A stretch of DNA of 58,268 nucleotides, taken from the NCBI GenBank assembly GCA_016874535.1, contig VGUA01000001.1, positions 105,188-163,455 of the forward strand, given 5' to 3'. Positions 1 through 7,785 of this stretch are shown here, in pieces. Origin of the DNA: Gammaproteobacteria bacterium. GTDB lineage: Bacteria; Pseudomonadota; Gammaproteobacteria; Ga0077536. The stretch's first letter is position 1; the number at the start of each line of letters is the position of its first letter. The translations under genes were made by a program, and so were the position numbers. The notes below the pieces were generated by a model. The model was not told the origin of the DNA. It saw only the letters and a program-made list of their open reading frames with translations, and did not search any database.

Positions 1-794
1 AAGAACACGCCATCGCCGGCCTGCACATCGAACATCGGAATATTGCAGGCTGCGTAGAACCCCCAGAAACCGGTGTAGATCAGGAATATCCCGATAGTCA
101 CCAGCCAGGGATTGTGGGGGTGGATGTTGCGAGGACTGCCGTCCGGGCGGAATTTGCCGATGCGCGGTCCGAGCACGGCGAGGATCCCGAGCGTGAATCC
201 TCCGGCAACGGCATGCACCACGCCTGAGGCGTAAGCATCGTGGTAGCCCAGCTTGGCAACCATCCAGCCCGCGGGGTGCCATCCCCATGCAGCGTCCACG
301 ACCCACAGCACGGAGCCGATGAGGACGGCCAGGATCCAGAACGCGCCAGACCGGATCCGCTCGATGCAATCACCGGAAACGATGGAGGCAGTGGTCCAAG
401 AGAACAGAAGGAATGCAGCGAAGAACACGCCATTAAGCCGCGACCAGAGCGCGGTGTCGGCTGCCGTCAGTTCGCTGCTGACCGGTGTACCGCCCATGTG
501 GGCGGACATAAGCTCGCTCCAGGGCAAGGCAAATGGTGCCGGGATGAGGCCCCCGGTAACCCCGGGTCCGTTCGGCATCGCGGAATAGATCCACCACCCG
601 AACAGGTAGAAGCTGATTCCGACCGTGGGTATGACCATGGTGTTTTTCATCAGCGTGTGCATGTGATTCTTGCGTCGGGACGCACCCACCTCGTACATGC
701 AGAAGCCAACGTGAATCAGGAACATGAAGACCACCGTCACCCAGTAGTAGAACTCGGTGAAAATGACCACCAGTGCCGAGAGATCCTTGTCCAT
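1..794 (-). CDS. amt: Ammonium transporter (Amt family), C-terminus cut by the window edge
   Basis: Minus-strand translation MDKDLSALVVIFTEFYYWVTVVFMFLIHVGFCMYEVG...YASGVVHAVAGGFTLGILAVLGPRIGKF...HPHNPWLVTIGIFLIYTGFWGFYAACNIP: Amt-like membrane helices and the SGVVH...GPRIGKF...HNP motif. Start could also be the in-frame ATG at 808. Confidence 0.85.
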   Translation of the reverse strand, partial: MDKDLSALVVIFTEFYYWVTVVFMFLIHVGFCMYEVGASRRKNHMHTLMKNTMVIPTVGISFYLFGWWIYSAMPNGPGVTGGLIPAPFALPWSELMSAHMGGTPVSSELTAADTALWSRLNGVFFAAFLLFSWTTASIVSGDCIERIRSGAFWILAVLIGSVLWVVDAAWGWHPAGWMVAKLGYHDAYASGVVHAVAGGFTLGILAVLGPRIGKFRPDGSPRNIHPHNPWLVTIGIFLIYTGFWGFYAACNIPMFDVQAGDGVF

Positions 795-1117
795 CCGCCC
801 CCCCATTCGTTGGTTGATGTCGCCAACGGCCAGAGCCGGGAGATTCCCCGGAGGACCGCCGCGACGCTATCGAGGGGGGAGCAAGAACCGTACCTTTGTG
901 GAGCGCGAATCGCTGGTACGTCCGGGACACCCGCAAAGCAGGCCCGAAAACTTCCCCAAGCTCCTGATCTGCCTCGGACGCTGTCAGGCAAGAGCACGCG
1001 TCGGCAGAGCTGCCGACGGTACTACCTGAGCCGCAGTTGCACTGATATCGCCCGGCTGGTCACTGGCGCGCCTCAATTGCGGGCGCCCCACGGCTGACTC
1101 CGGGGCCTGCGCCCACC

Positions 1118-1540
1118 TCAGCGCCGCTGTGGGCCCGGCTGCGCTGCCTTCAGCTCCGCGGCCTTGGCCCGTGCGAGCGCTTCGTCCCCGTATACGAGAT
1201 CCTCGAACAACTGCACCGGCACGACGGGATCGGCACAAAGCTGGCCGACGGCGAAACGCCCGGGGGACGCCTCCACGATCACGTAGAAACCTGCGACCGG
1301 GCCCGGCCTGTGACCGTTGAGCGCATAAAGAATCTTCGCGAGATCCGCATACGCATGACCGTCGTCGATGCCTGCCTCGCCGGAGGCCGCAGGCGCATCC
1401 GAACGCACCCACCGGTGGGGCAGTGTGCCGAGCCCCGTTCCCTCGAGCGGCAGAGTCTGCCCGCCCCGAAACGCCGGGTGCAGCCACCAGCCCTCATCAC
1501 GCGCGAGGGGCACATCGGAAGCCTTGCCGCGGCGACTCAA
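1118..1540 (-). CDS. Small unrecognised protein 'X-1' of DMFase-like cassette 1
   Basis: Open frame ending at 1118; TTG at 1540-1538 overlaps the A2-1 stop (TTGA), matching the ATGA overlap in cassette 2. Homologous by eye to 4466..4846 (shared GPVxGxYVxV..PGxxxVGQLxAD..PVxLxE...Y.D). Confidence 0.65.
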   Translation of the reverse strand: MSRRGKASDVPLARDEGWWLHPAFRGGQTLPLEGTGLGTLPHRWVRSDAPAASGEAGIDDGHAYADLAKILYALNGHRPGPVAGFYVIVEASPGRFAVGQLCADPVVPVQLFEDLVYGDEALARAKAAELKAAQPGPQRR

Positions 1541-3948
1541 GGCAGGGGCCCCGGTTTCAGGAATCCGTCCAGCGCGTTCTTCATCAGTCGCGAGACATTG
1601 TTGTCGTAGCCGTTGTGCGACAGTGAGCCGCACCAGGACATGGAACCGACCGAGAACACCGCGCCATCATTTGGCGTCTTGTAATAGACGATATCGGCCC
1701 GCGTGCGCGGGTTGTTGTCGCCCAAGCTGCCGGGAATGATCCCGCGGGCGTTGAAGGTCGATTCTTCGGTGACCGAGACGAACATGTCCGAATGGCCTTC
1801 CGAGTGCGCCAGCAGGTAGGCCCGATGCGGCGTGCCAAGCTCGAGATCGTAGCGATCAAGTTCCAGCCCGGCAGCGCCACCCCCGACAAGCCCGAAATTG
1901 CCAATCGGCTCGTTGCGCCCGATACCTTTGAACATCCAGCGGCACTCCGGTAGTTCGCTGTCCGGCGCGCGGCGATAGTAGGACGAGTAAGTCAGCCCGA
2001 AGGCAGTGAAAGTCACCCCGAGCAGCTTGCTCATGACCCGCCCGCGGACCCGCCAGAGACCCCCGTGCTTGCCGTCGAATGCGTTGCAGTACTCGCCCGG
2101 CGAGATGGTCCAGGCGCGCGTCCCGTTGTCGCCCTTGCGAACCTCGACGATGTTCGGATTGTCCGGGTGGGGCTGGCAGATCCAGTAAAAGCCATTAGCG
2201 GCCAGATACATGAAGCGCCCGCCCTGATGCTGGTAGTCGTGATAGGCCTGCATCTGCTGTTCGGACATGTATTCCGGGTGATGCCCGGTCAGCACCACCG
2301 GATATTGCTTCAGCAGTGCGACACCCTCGCGCTGCACATCCTCGTCGACGAGGATGTCGACGTCGTATCCCATCTCGAACAGCCAGTCCACCAGATGCAG
2401 ATCCGCGTTGAACTGCCACAGCGACGGTGACAGCACATGGATGTACTTCGGACGCATGTTGAGAATGGGCCGCAACCGCGACGAGATGTTCACACCCCAG
2501 CCGTCGCGGTAGCTGGTGTAGGTACCCAGTCCATAGCCGCGCTCCTTGTTGAGCAGCAGATCACCGGGCTGCAATAACGGCACCTGACCAGTCAGCAGCT
2601 GCGCGATCACGGAATTGACGCTGAGGTTGTCATTCGCGTACGCGAGATAGCTATGCATCGCAACGACGAAGGCAATTTTGGCCGTGGGTCCGTCCGCCGG
2701 CGGTCGCACGAAGAACGGGATGTAGTCTTCACAGTCGGGGTCTGATGATCCATTGACTCGAAGGCGGGCAGCGTAGACCCCGCTCTTCATGGAGGCCGGA
2801 ATCTTCAACCGGAAGGAAGGCTCCCAACGCGCGTCGTCCACGGATTCATCGTGGAAGTGAATCGCACCATACTCCTGGGGCGCGTGCCGGAAGCTCATGT
2901 AATCCGACGACCAGTTGAAGCCCGTCACGCCGCGCACCGGCATATTGACGGCAATGCCATGGAGTCCATGCGGGCCGGCATCCACGATATGGGTGGACGC
3001 GGCATTCTCAGCGATATTCGCACTGAAATCCCACGCGCCGACGATCGCCTCACGCAGCTCACCCGGCAGCTGCTGCACACTGGAGGCGGCAAGCAGCAAT
3101 TCCACCTCGGCCGCAGACAGTGCGCGATTCGCGACACGCGGCCGCTCGATGCGGCCGTTGTACTTGTGGGTGTGCTCCGGCAACTCAACCGGTGCGGCCA
3201 GTTGTGCGTAGTGTGCGCCCTGGACGCTGCGCCCGGATTTGGGCACGAGCGTGCTTGCCGCCATCAGGAAGGGCGCATCGGTCGCGCGCGGCGGACCCAA
3301 GGACGAGCGGTAGCGAACGCTGGCGGCGGTGTCCTCGTGCGGATGGAGCATGCTCATGCCGTGTCCGCCGTTCGTGATGGTGACGTGCGGGATCTGCCAG
3401 ATCCGGACTTCACCACTCGTCGCGTCGTAGGATGCGCCGACCCGATACCACACCTTGCGGAACAGCGGTTTGCGGGTGGAGTACTCGACCAGGCGGCGGC
3501 GTCCGCGCCCGATGCGCAAGGTGAGCTCGCCGGCCTCGTTGATGAACAGGCCGTATCCGGTGTCGGTTTTCGCGTTCCACTTCGTCAAAAGCGCCTGCAT
3601 GCCGACAGGCACGTATTCGCAGTCGACAGTCGGTGTTGTCGGGTAGGCGTAGGCGCAGAGGGTGAAGCTCTCCACATCGAGCCGGGAATCGGCGGGCACC
3701 ATGAGATAGCTCCCCGCGTGCACTGGCTGATGTTGGCCCCGGTAGCGCCCGTTGACCGGGGTGCGCACCACTTTCTCCTTGAACCCCGGCCCCTCCGGAT
3801 TCGTGTCGCCGTGAATCAGCCGCACGATGTCGACCTGATAGGGCTCCTCGAATTCGCTGTGGACATGGAAGCCGATCTCGTCACCGGGCCGCACCGAGCA
3901 GCGGTCCGTGTAACCGGTAATCCTGAGCATCATTTGCTGGGTCGTCAT
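1537..3948 (-). CDS. N,N-dimethylformamidase beta-subunit-like protein, copy 1 (A2-1)
   Basis: 803 aa: MLRITGYTDRCSVRPGDEIGFHVHSE...VRLIHGDTNPEGPGFKE, central LamG-like region, C-terminal ...HSYLAYANDN...LTGHHPEYMSEQQ...; ribosome site AAAGGA upstream. Confidence 0.85.
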   Translation of the reverse strand: MTTQQMMLRITGYTDRCSVRPGDEIGFHVHSEFEEPYQVDIVRLIHGDTNPEGPGFKEKVVRTPVNGRYRGQHQPVHAGSYLMVPADSRLDVESFTLCAYAYPTTPTVDCEYVPVGMQALLTKWNAKTDTGYGLFINEAGELTLRIGRGRRRLVEYSTRKPLFRKVWYRVGASYDATSGEVRIWQIPHVTITNGGHGMSMLHPHEDTAASVRYRSSLGPPRATDAPFLMAASTLVPKSGRSVQGAHYAQLAAPVELPEHTHKYNGRIERPRVANRALSAAEVELLLAASSVQQLPGELREAIVGAWDFSANIAENAASTHIVDAGPHGLHGIAVNMPVRGVTGFNWSSDYMSFRHAPQEYGAIHFHDESVDDARWEPSFRLKIPASMKSGVYAARLRVNGSSDPDCEDYIPFFVRPPADGPTAKIAFVVAMHSYLAYANDNLSVNSVIAQLLTGQVPLLQPGDLLLNKERGYGLGTYTSYRDGWGVNISSRLRPILNMRPKYIHVLSPSLWQFNADLHLVDWLFEMGYDVDILVDEDVQREGVALLKQYPVVLTGHHPEYMSEQQMQAYHDYQHQGGRFMYLAANGFYWICQPHPDNPNIVEVRKGDNGTRAWTISPGEYCNAFDGKHGGLWRVRGRVMSKLLGVTFTAFGLTYSSYYRRAPDSELPECRWMFKGIGRNEPIGNFGLVGGGAAGLELDRYDLELGTPHRAYLLAHSEGHSDMFVSVTEESTFNARGIIPGSLGDNNPRTRADIVYYKTPNDGAVFSVGSMSWCGSLSHNGYDNNVSRLMKNALDGFLKPGPLP

Positions 3949-3962
3949 GCAGGGGTCCTTTC

Positions 3963-4397
3963 TCAGTACGCGAGACCGTAGCGGTCCATCAGTGCGCGCA
4001 GGCGGTGGAGAAAAATGGCGTGCTCGGCGTCTTCACGGGTGGCATGGCGTTCCCGTGTGATCTTGACGACTCCACCGCGTCGTCCCGGCAGGATGCCGAT
4101 GGCGTATTCCTGCCAAGGTATGGTCTCCACAATCGTGTGCTTGCCGGCCTGCGGCACCACCCGCAAGCGGTCAATCAGACGCTTCAAATCCGGGCTGTGG
4201 TTGGGCGGGGGACTGCCCGGCTGGGACGCCGCACCACGTGGATGGGCGCGATGCTCGGCGATGAGTTCGGCGCGCCGCACCGGGTCGCGGAGCGCAGGCA
4301 GGATATAGGTCCGGATGTCATAGTCGTCCACGGTGGTGTAGCCGTAGTCGCGGGCCAGCGCGGTGTCAGGCCCCGTTTTACGTCGTGTCGCCATCAT
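3963..4397 (-). CDS. N,N-dimethylformamidase alpha-subunit-like small protein, copy 1 (A1-1)
   Basis: MMATRRKTGPDTALARDYGYTTVDDYDIRTYILPALRDPVRRAELIAEHRAHP...AGKHTIVETIPWQEYAIGILPGRRGGVVKITRERHATREDAEHAIFLHRLRALMDRYGLAY, directly upstream of A2-1; similar to the A1-2 copy. A GTG at 4469 overlapping the X-2 stop (GTGA) is an alternative start. Confidence 0.75.
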   Translation of the reverse strand: MMATRRKTGPDTALARDYGYTTVDDYDIRTYILPALRDPVRRAELIAEHRAHPRGAASQPGSPPPNHSPDLKRLIDRLRVVPQAGKHTIVETIPWQEYAIGILPGRRGGVVKITRERHATREDAEHAIFLHRLRALMDRYGLAY

Positions 4398-4465
4398 GTT
4401 CCCCGTCTGTCGGGTTGTGCGGCGCAGCCACGCCGCGATGTCATGGGTAGCCCTTGCGGGCCTTC

Positions 4466-4846
4466 TCACAAGCTGCGCGCAGGGGGCCTTTCGCCTCGTT
4501 CCTCGCGCAGGCGCTCGGCGGCGCGTTGCGCCGCCACGGGATCATCGTATTCCATTGTCTCGTAAAGCACGACCGGACGCGCCCGGTCCGCACTCAGTTG
4601 CCCCACGCACCACCGCGCGCCTGGTTGGGTGCAAACCACGACGTAAGCCCCCGGGATGGGGCCGAAGCGTCGGTTGTTCAGTGTAAACAGACATTCGGTG
4701 AGCTGGTTGACGCGGTCAGGGTCCAGATCTCCAAACACCGTGCTCTCCAGCGAGCTCGGTCCGCCCTCGAGTGCCGGCATCACGTGCTTGCCCGTCGGCG
4801 GCGCCACCGGTTTTGCGGCCGACGGTTGCGCTGAGGCGCGTCTCAT
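4466..4846 (-). CDS. Small unrecognised protein 'X-2' of DMFase-like cassette 2
   Basis: 126 aa ORF whose ATG overlaps the A2-2 stop codon (ATGA at 4843-4846); homologous by eye to X-1. Confidence 0.7.
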   Translation of the reverse strand: MRRASAQPSAAKPVAPPTGKHVMPALEGGPSSLESTVFGDLDPDRVNQLTECLFTLNNRRFGPIPGAYVVVCTQPGARWCVGQLSADRARPVVLYETMEYDDPVAAQRAAERLREERGERPPARSL

Positions 4847-7227
4847 GGCAGCGGGCCCGGCTTCAGGAAGCCGTCAAGGACGTTTTTCATGAGCCGTGAC
4901 ACGTTGTTCCGGTAGGCATTGTGCGAAAGGGCACCGCACCACGCGAGCGACCCGGGCGCGAACACCGCGCCGTCGCCCGGTGTCTTGTAGTAGATCATGT
5001 CGGCCCGGATCATCGGGTTCTCGTCGCCACCGCCGTAGTAGCCGCGCACCGTGAAATGGATTTCCTCGTTCACCTGCATCATCAGATCCGTGTGTCCTTC
5101 CGAGCGCGCGAGCAGGAAGGCGTTATGAGGGGTGCCGAACTCGAGGTCGTAGCGATCGATCTCGAGACCGGCGGCGCCGCCGCCCACCAGCCCGAAGTCA
5201 CCGATGATTTCGTCCTTTCCGATGCCTTTGAACATCCATGCGCACTCCGGCCGCAGGCTGTCCGCTTCGCGCCGATAGTAGGTCGAGACATCAAAACCAT
5301 AGCCGGTGAAGGTCAGGCCGCAGACCTTGCTTGGAATTCGGCCGCGGGCGCGCCACATGCCGCCGAATTTGCCATCAAAGGCGTTGTTGTATTCGCCGGG
5401 ATTGGCGGTCCACGCCCGCGTGCCGGCTTCGCCCTTTCGCACCTCGATGAGGTTGCTGTTATCGGGGTGGTACTGGCTGCACCAGTAAAAACCGTTCGCG
5501 CCGAGGTACAGCCAGCGGCCGCCGCCCGCCTGGTAAGCCTCGTAGGCATCAAGCATCTTTTCCGAGGAGTACTCCGGATGGCTGCCCGTCAGCACCATAC
5601 GGTAGCGGTTCAACAGGTCGACGCCCTCGCGGTCCAGATCTTCATCGGTGTGGACATCGAAGGTGTAGCCCATCTGCTCCAGCCAGTCCGTCAAGTGCAG
5701 GTCGGCATTGAACTGCCACAGGGAGGGCGAGAGCCAATGGCGGTACTTCGGGCGCATGTTGAGAATGGGGCGCAGCCGTGAGCTGTAACAGACGCCGCTG
5801 CCGTCAGAATGACACGAGTACGTGGAAAGTCCGTACTCGCGGTGTTCGTTCAGGTAGAGATCCGAGGCATTCATGATGGGCACGCGGCCCGCGAGCAACT
5901 GGGCCACGACCGAGTTCGTTGCGAGGTTGTCGTTCGAGTACGCCATGTAGCTGTTGGTCGGTGCGATGAAGGCAATCTTGGCGGTGGCTTTTCCGCGCGG
6001 CGGGCGCACGAAGAAGGGGATGTAGTCCTCGGTCTCAGGCGAACTCTTGCCGCCGATGCGCAGACGCGCCGCATACACGCCGCTCCGCAGCTTGGCCGGG
6101 ATCGTCCAGCGGAAATCGACCTCCCAGCGCGCATCATCGATGTCATCGTCGTGGAAGTGGATCGCGCCGTATTCCTGCGGTGCGTGATGGTAGACGATGT
6201 CGTCACCGGTCCAGTTGTAGCCCGTCATGCCCCTGACCGGAAGATTGATCGCAAATCCGTTCAGGCGCGCCGGCGAGACGTCCAGAATCTGGCAGGACGC
6301 GATGTTTCGAGTGATGTTGGCGTGGAAGTCCCAAGCCCCAATCACTTTCGCGCGCAGCGCGGCGCTGCAACCCTCGTAGCCCCGCGCGAGCGCATCAATC
6401 TCGGCTTTCGACAACGCTGACCCGGAAACCCGCGGGCGATCGATCTTGCCGTTGTAGCACCAGGTCTGCTCGGGAAGGGCCACTGGCTCTTTCGCTTCCC
6501 GGTAATGTCCGCCGTGGATCGAGCGGCCAGTGTTGGCCTGTGCCGTCGCGGCCGCGAACAGCAAAGGAGCCTCGTTGGCCGCGGGGCGATGTGCACTTTT
6601 TGCCTTCACTGTAGCGCTCGTTTCGCTCGCCGGGTGCAGCAGTGCCATGCCCAGCCCACCGTTGGTCGATGACACGACCGGCTCCTGATACAGCACTACC
6701 TGCCCGCTTTTTGCGTCGTAACTCGCGGCGACGAGATACCAGACCTTGCGCAGCAGCGGCTTGCCGCTGGTGACGGTCGTCAGCTTGCCCCGAGCGCCGC
6801 CAATCATCACGGCGAGGCAGCCGGCCGCATCAACGAACAGGCCGTAGCCGGTCTTTTTGTCGACGTCCCATTTGGTGACGATGCCCTGCATGCCTTTGTC
6901 GTGACAGTAACCATGCGGGCCGGGACCTGGTGTCGTTGGGAAAATGAAGGCCTGCAAGGTGAAGCTCGCGCAGTCGAGTCGCCGATCGTCCGGCACCACC
7001 ACGTAGGAGCCGCCGTGAATGCGCTGGGGCCTGCCCTTCATCCGTGTGTTGCACTCCGCTGCGATCTCCTCCTCCTTGAAGCCCGGTCCCTCCGGATTGG
7101 TGTCGCCGTGGATCAGGCGGACGATCTGCACGTCATAGCGTTCGCCCTGCTCCGAGTTCACGTGAAAACTCAGCGTGTCGCCGGGACACGCGGAATAGCG
7201 GTCGCTGTAGCCGGTAATACGTAGCAT
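4843..7227 (-). CDS. N,N-dimethylformamidase beta-subunit-like protein, copy 2 (A2-2)
   Basis: MLRITGYSDRYSACPGDTLSFHVNSEQGERYDVQIVRLIHGDTNPEGPGFKEEE...; collinear with A2-1 along its length, including ...YMAYSNDN...GSHPEYSSEK...; GGGGGA upstream of the ATG. The track ORF starting at 7350 is over-extended. Confidence 0.85.
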   Translation of the reverse strand: MLRITGYSDRYSACPGDTLSFHVNSEQGERYDVQIVRLIHGDTNPEGPGFKEEEIAAECNTRMKGRPQRIHGGSYVVVPDDRRLDCASFTLQAFIFPTTPGPGPHGYCHDKGMQGIVTKWDVDKKTGYGLFVDAAGCLAVMIGGARGKLTTVTSGKPLLRKVWYLVAASYDAKSGQVVLYQEPVVSSTNGGLGMALLHPASETSATVKAKSAHRPAANEAPLLFAAATAQANTGRSIHGGHYREAKEPVALPEQTWCYNGKIDRPRVSGSALSKAEIDALARGYEGCSAALRAKVIGAWDFHANITRNIASCQILDVSPARLNGFAINLPVRGMTGYNWTGDDIVYHHAPQEYGAIHFHDDDIDDARWEVDFRWTIPAKLRSGVYAARLRIGGKSSPETEDYIPFFVRPPRGKATAKIAFIAPTNSYMAYSNDNLATNSVVAQLLAGRVPIMNASDLYLNEHREYGLSTYSCHSDGSGVCYSSRLRPILNMRPKYRHWLSPSLWQFNADLHLTDWLEQMGYTFDVHTDEDLDREGVDLLNRYRMVLTGSHPEYSSEKMLDAYEAYQAGGGRWLYLGANGFYWCSQYHPDNSNLIEVRKGEAGTRAWTANPGEYNNAFDGKFGGMWRARGRIPSKVCGLTFTGYGFDVSTYYRREADSLRPECAWMFKGIGKDEIIGDFGLVGGGAAGLEIDRYDLEFGTPHNAFLLARSEGHTDLMMQVNEEIHFTVRGYYGGGDENPMIRADMIYYKTPGDGAVFAPGSLAWCGALSHNAYRNNVSRLMKNVLDGFLKPGPLP

Positions 7228-7266
7228 GGGGTCCCCCGCAGTGATTGAGTGGGCGCGTCGACGGGT

Positions 7267-7290
7267 AAAAAAAACCGCGCAATGCGCGGT
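7267..7290 (-). terminator. Rho-independent terminator/attenuator between A1-2 and A2-2
   Basis: On the minus strand: ACCGCGC-ATT-GCGCGGT stem-loop (7274-7280 / 7284-7290) followed by 8 U (complement of A at 7267-7274), abutting the A1-2 stop codon (7290-7292). Confidence 0.8.
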
Positions 7291-7700
7291 CAGTATCCGT
7301 AGGTTGCGAGCAGGTCCCGCACCCGCCTGACGAAAATCGCGTGTTCGCACGCGTCCTCGCTTGGATATCTATGCTCGAGTATCTGCACGGGTTTGCCGCG
7401 CACCCCGGAAGCGATTCCGATGCGATAGTCCGTGTGGGGTGCCACGCAGATTCTCACGTATTTGCCTGCCATCGGCGCGCGCCTGAGCTTGTCGATAACA
7501 CGCGCCAGATCATCGCTGTGCTGGACGCCGCGGCGGCCCGCCTGACCGGGTTTACCGATAGGGTTGTCGCGATGCTCCGCGATGAGCCGATCCCGGGATG
7601 CCGGGTCGACAAGCAGCGGCAGAATGTGGGTGCGGGTGATGAAATCGTCAGTCGCGGAATGGCCGCGGTTGGCCTGGACACCGGTGAGCTTTCTGGCCAT
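7290..7700 (-). CDS. N,N-dimethylformamidase alpha-subunit-like small protein, copy 2 (A1-2)
   Basis: 136 aa MARKLTGVQANRGHSATDDFITRTHILPLLVDPASRDRLIAEHRDNPIG...DLARVIDKLRRAPMAGKYVRICVAPHTDYRIGIASG...SEDACEHAIFVRRVRDLLATYGY; parallel to A1-1. Confidence 0.75.
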   Translation of the reverse strand: MARKLTGVQANRGHSATDDFITRTHILPLLVDPASRDRLIAEHRDNPIGKPGQAGRRGVQHSDDLARVIDKLRRAPMAGKYVRICVAPHTDYRIGIASGVRGKPVQILEHRYPSEDACEHAIFVRRVRDLLATYGY

Positions 7701-7732
7701 GAACTCTCCCCCTTGGGCAATTACTCGCCAAG

Positions 7733-7753
7733 TTGGTATAACAAGTCCACCAA
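7733..7753. promoter_or_regulatory. Candidate operator in the divergent DMFase/GS promoter
   Basis: TTGGTATAACAAGTCCACCAA: contains TGGTATAACAA, a match to the GntR/FadR-type consensus TNGTNNNACNA, and a TTGGT...ACCAA inverted repeat. Confidence 0.4.
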
Positions 7754-7785
7754 TAGCGGGGAACAGCTATGAGCAGGCACAACCC

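Noticed and set aside
2851-3981. 376-aa plus-strand ORF opposite A2-1
   Set aside because: Antisense to a clearly supported DMFase-like gene; no domain signature or ribosome site.
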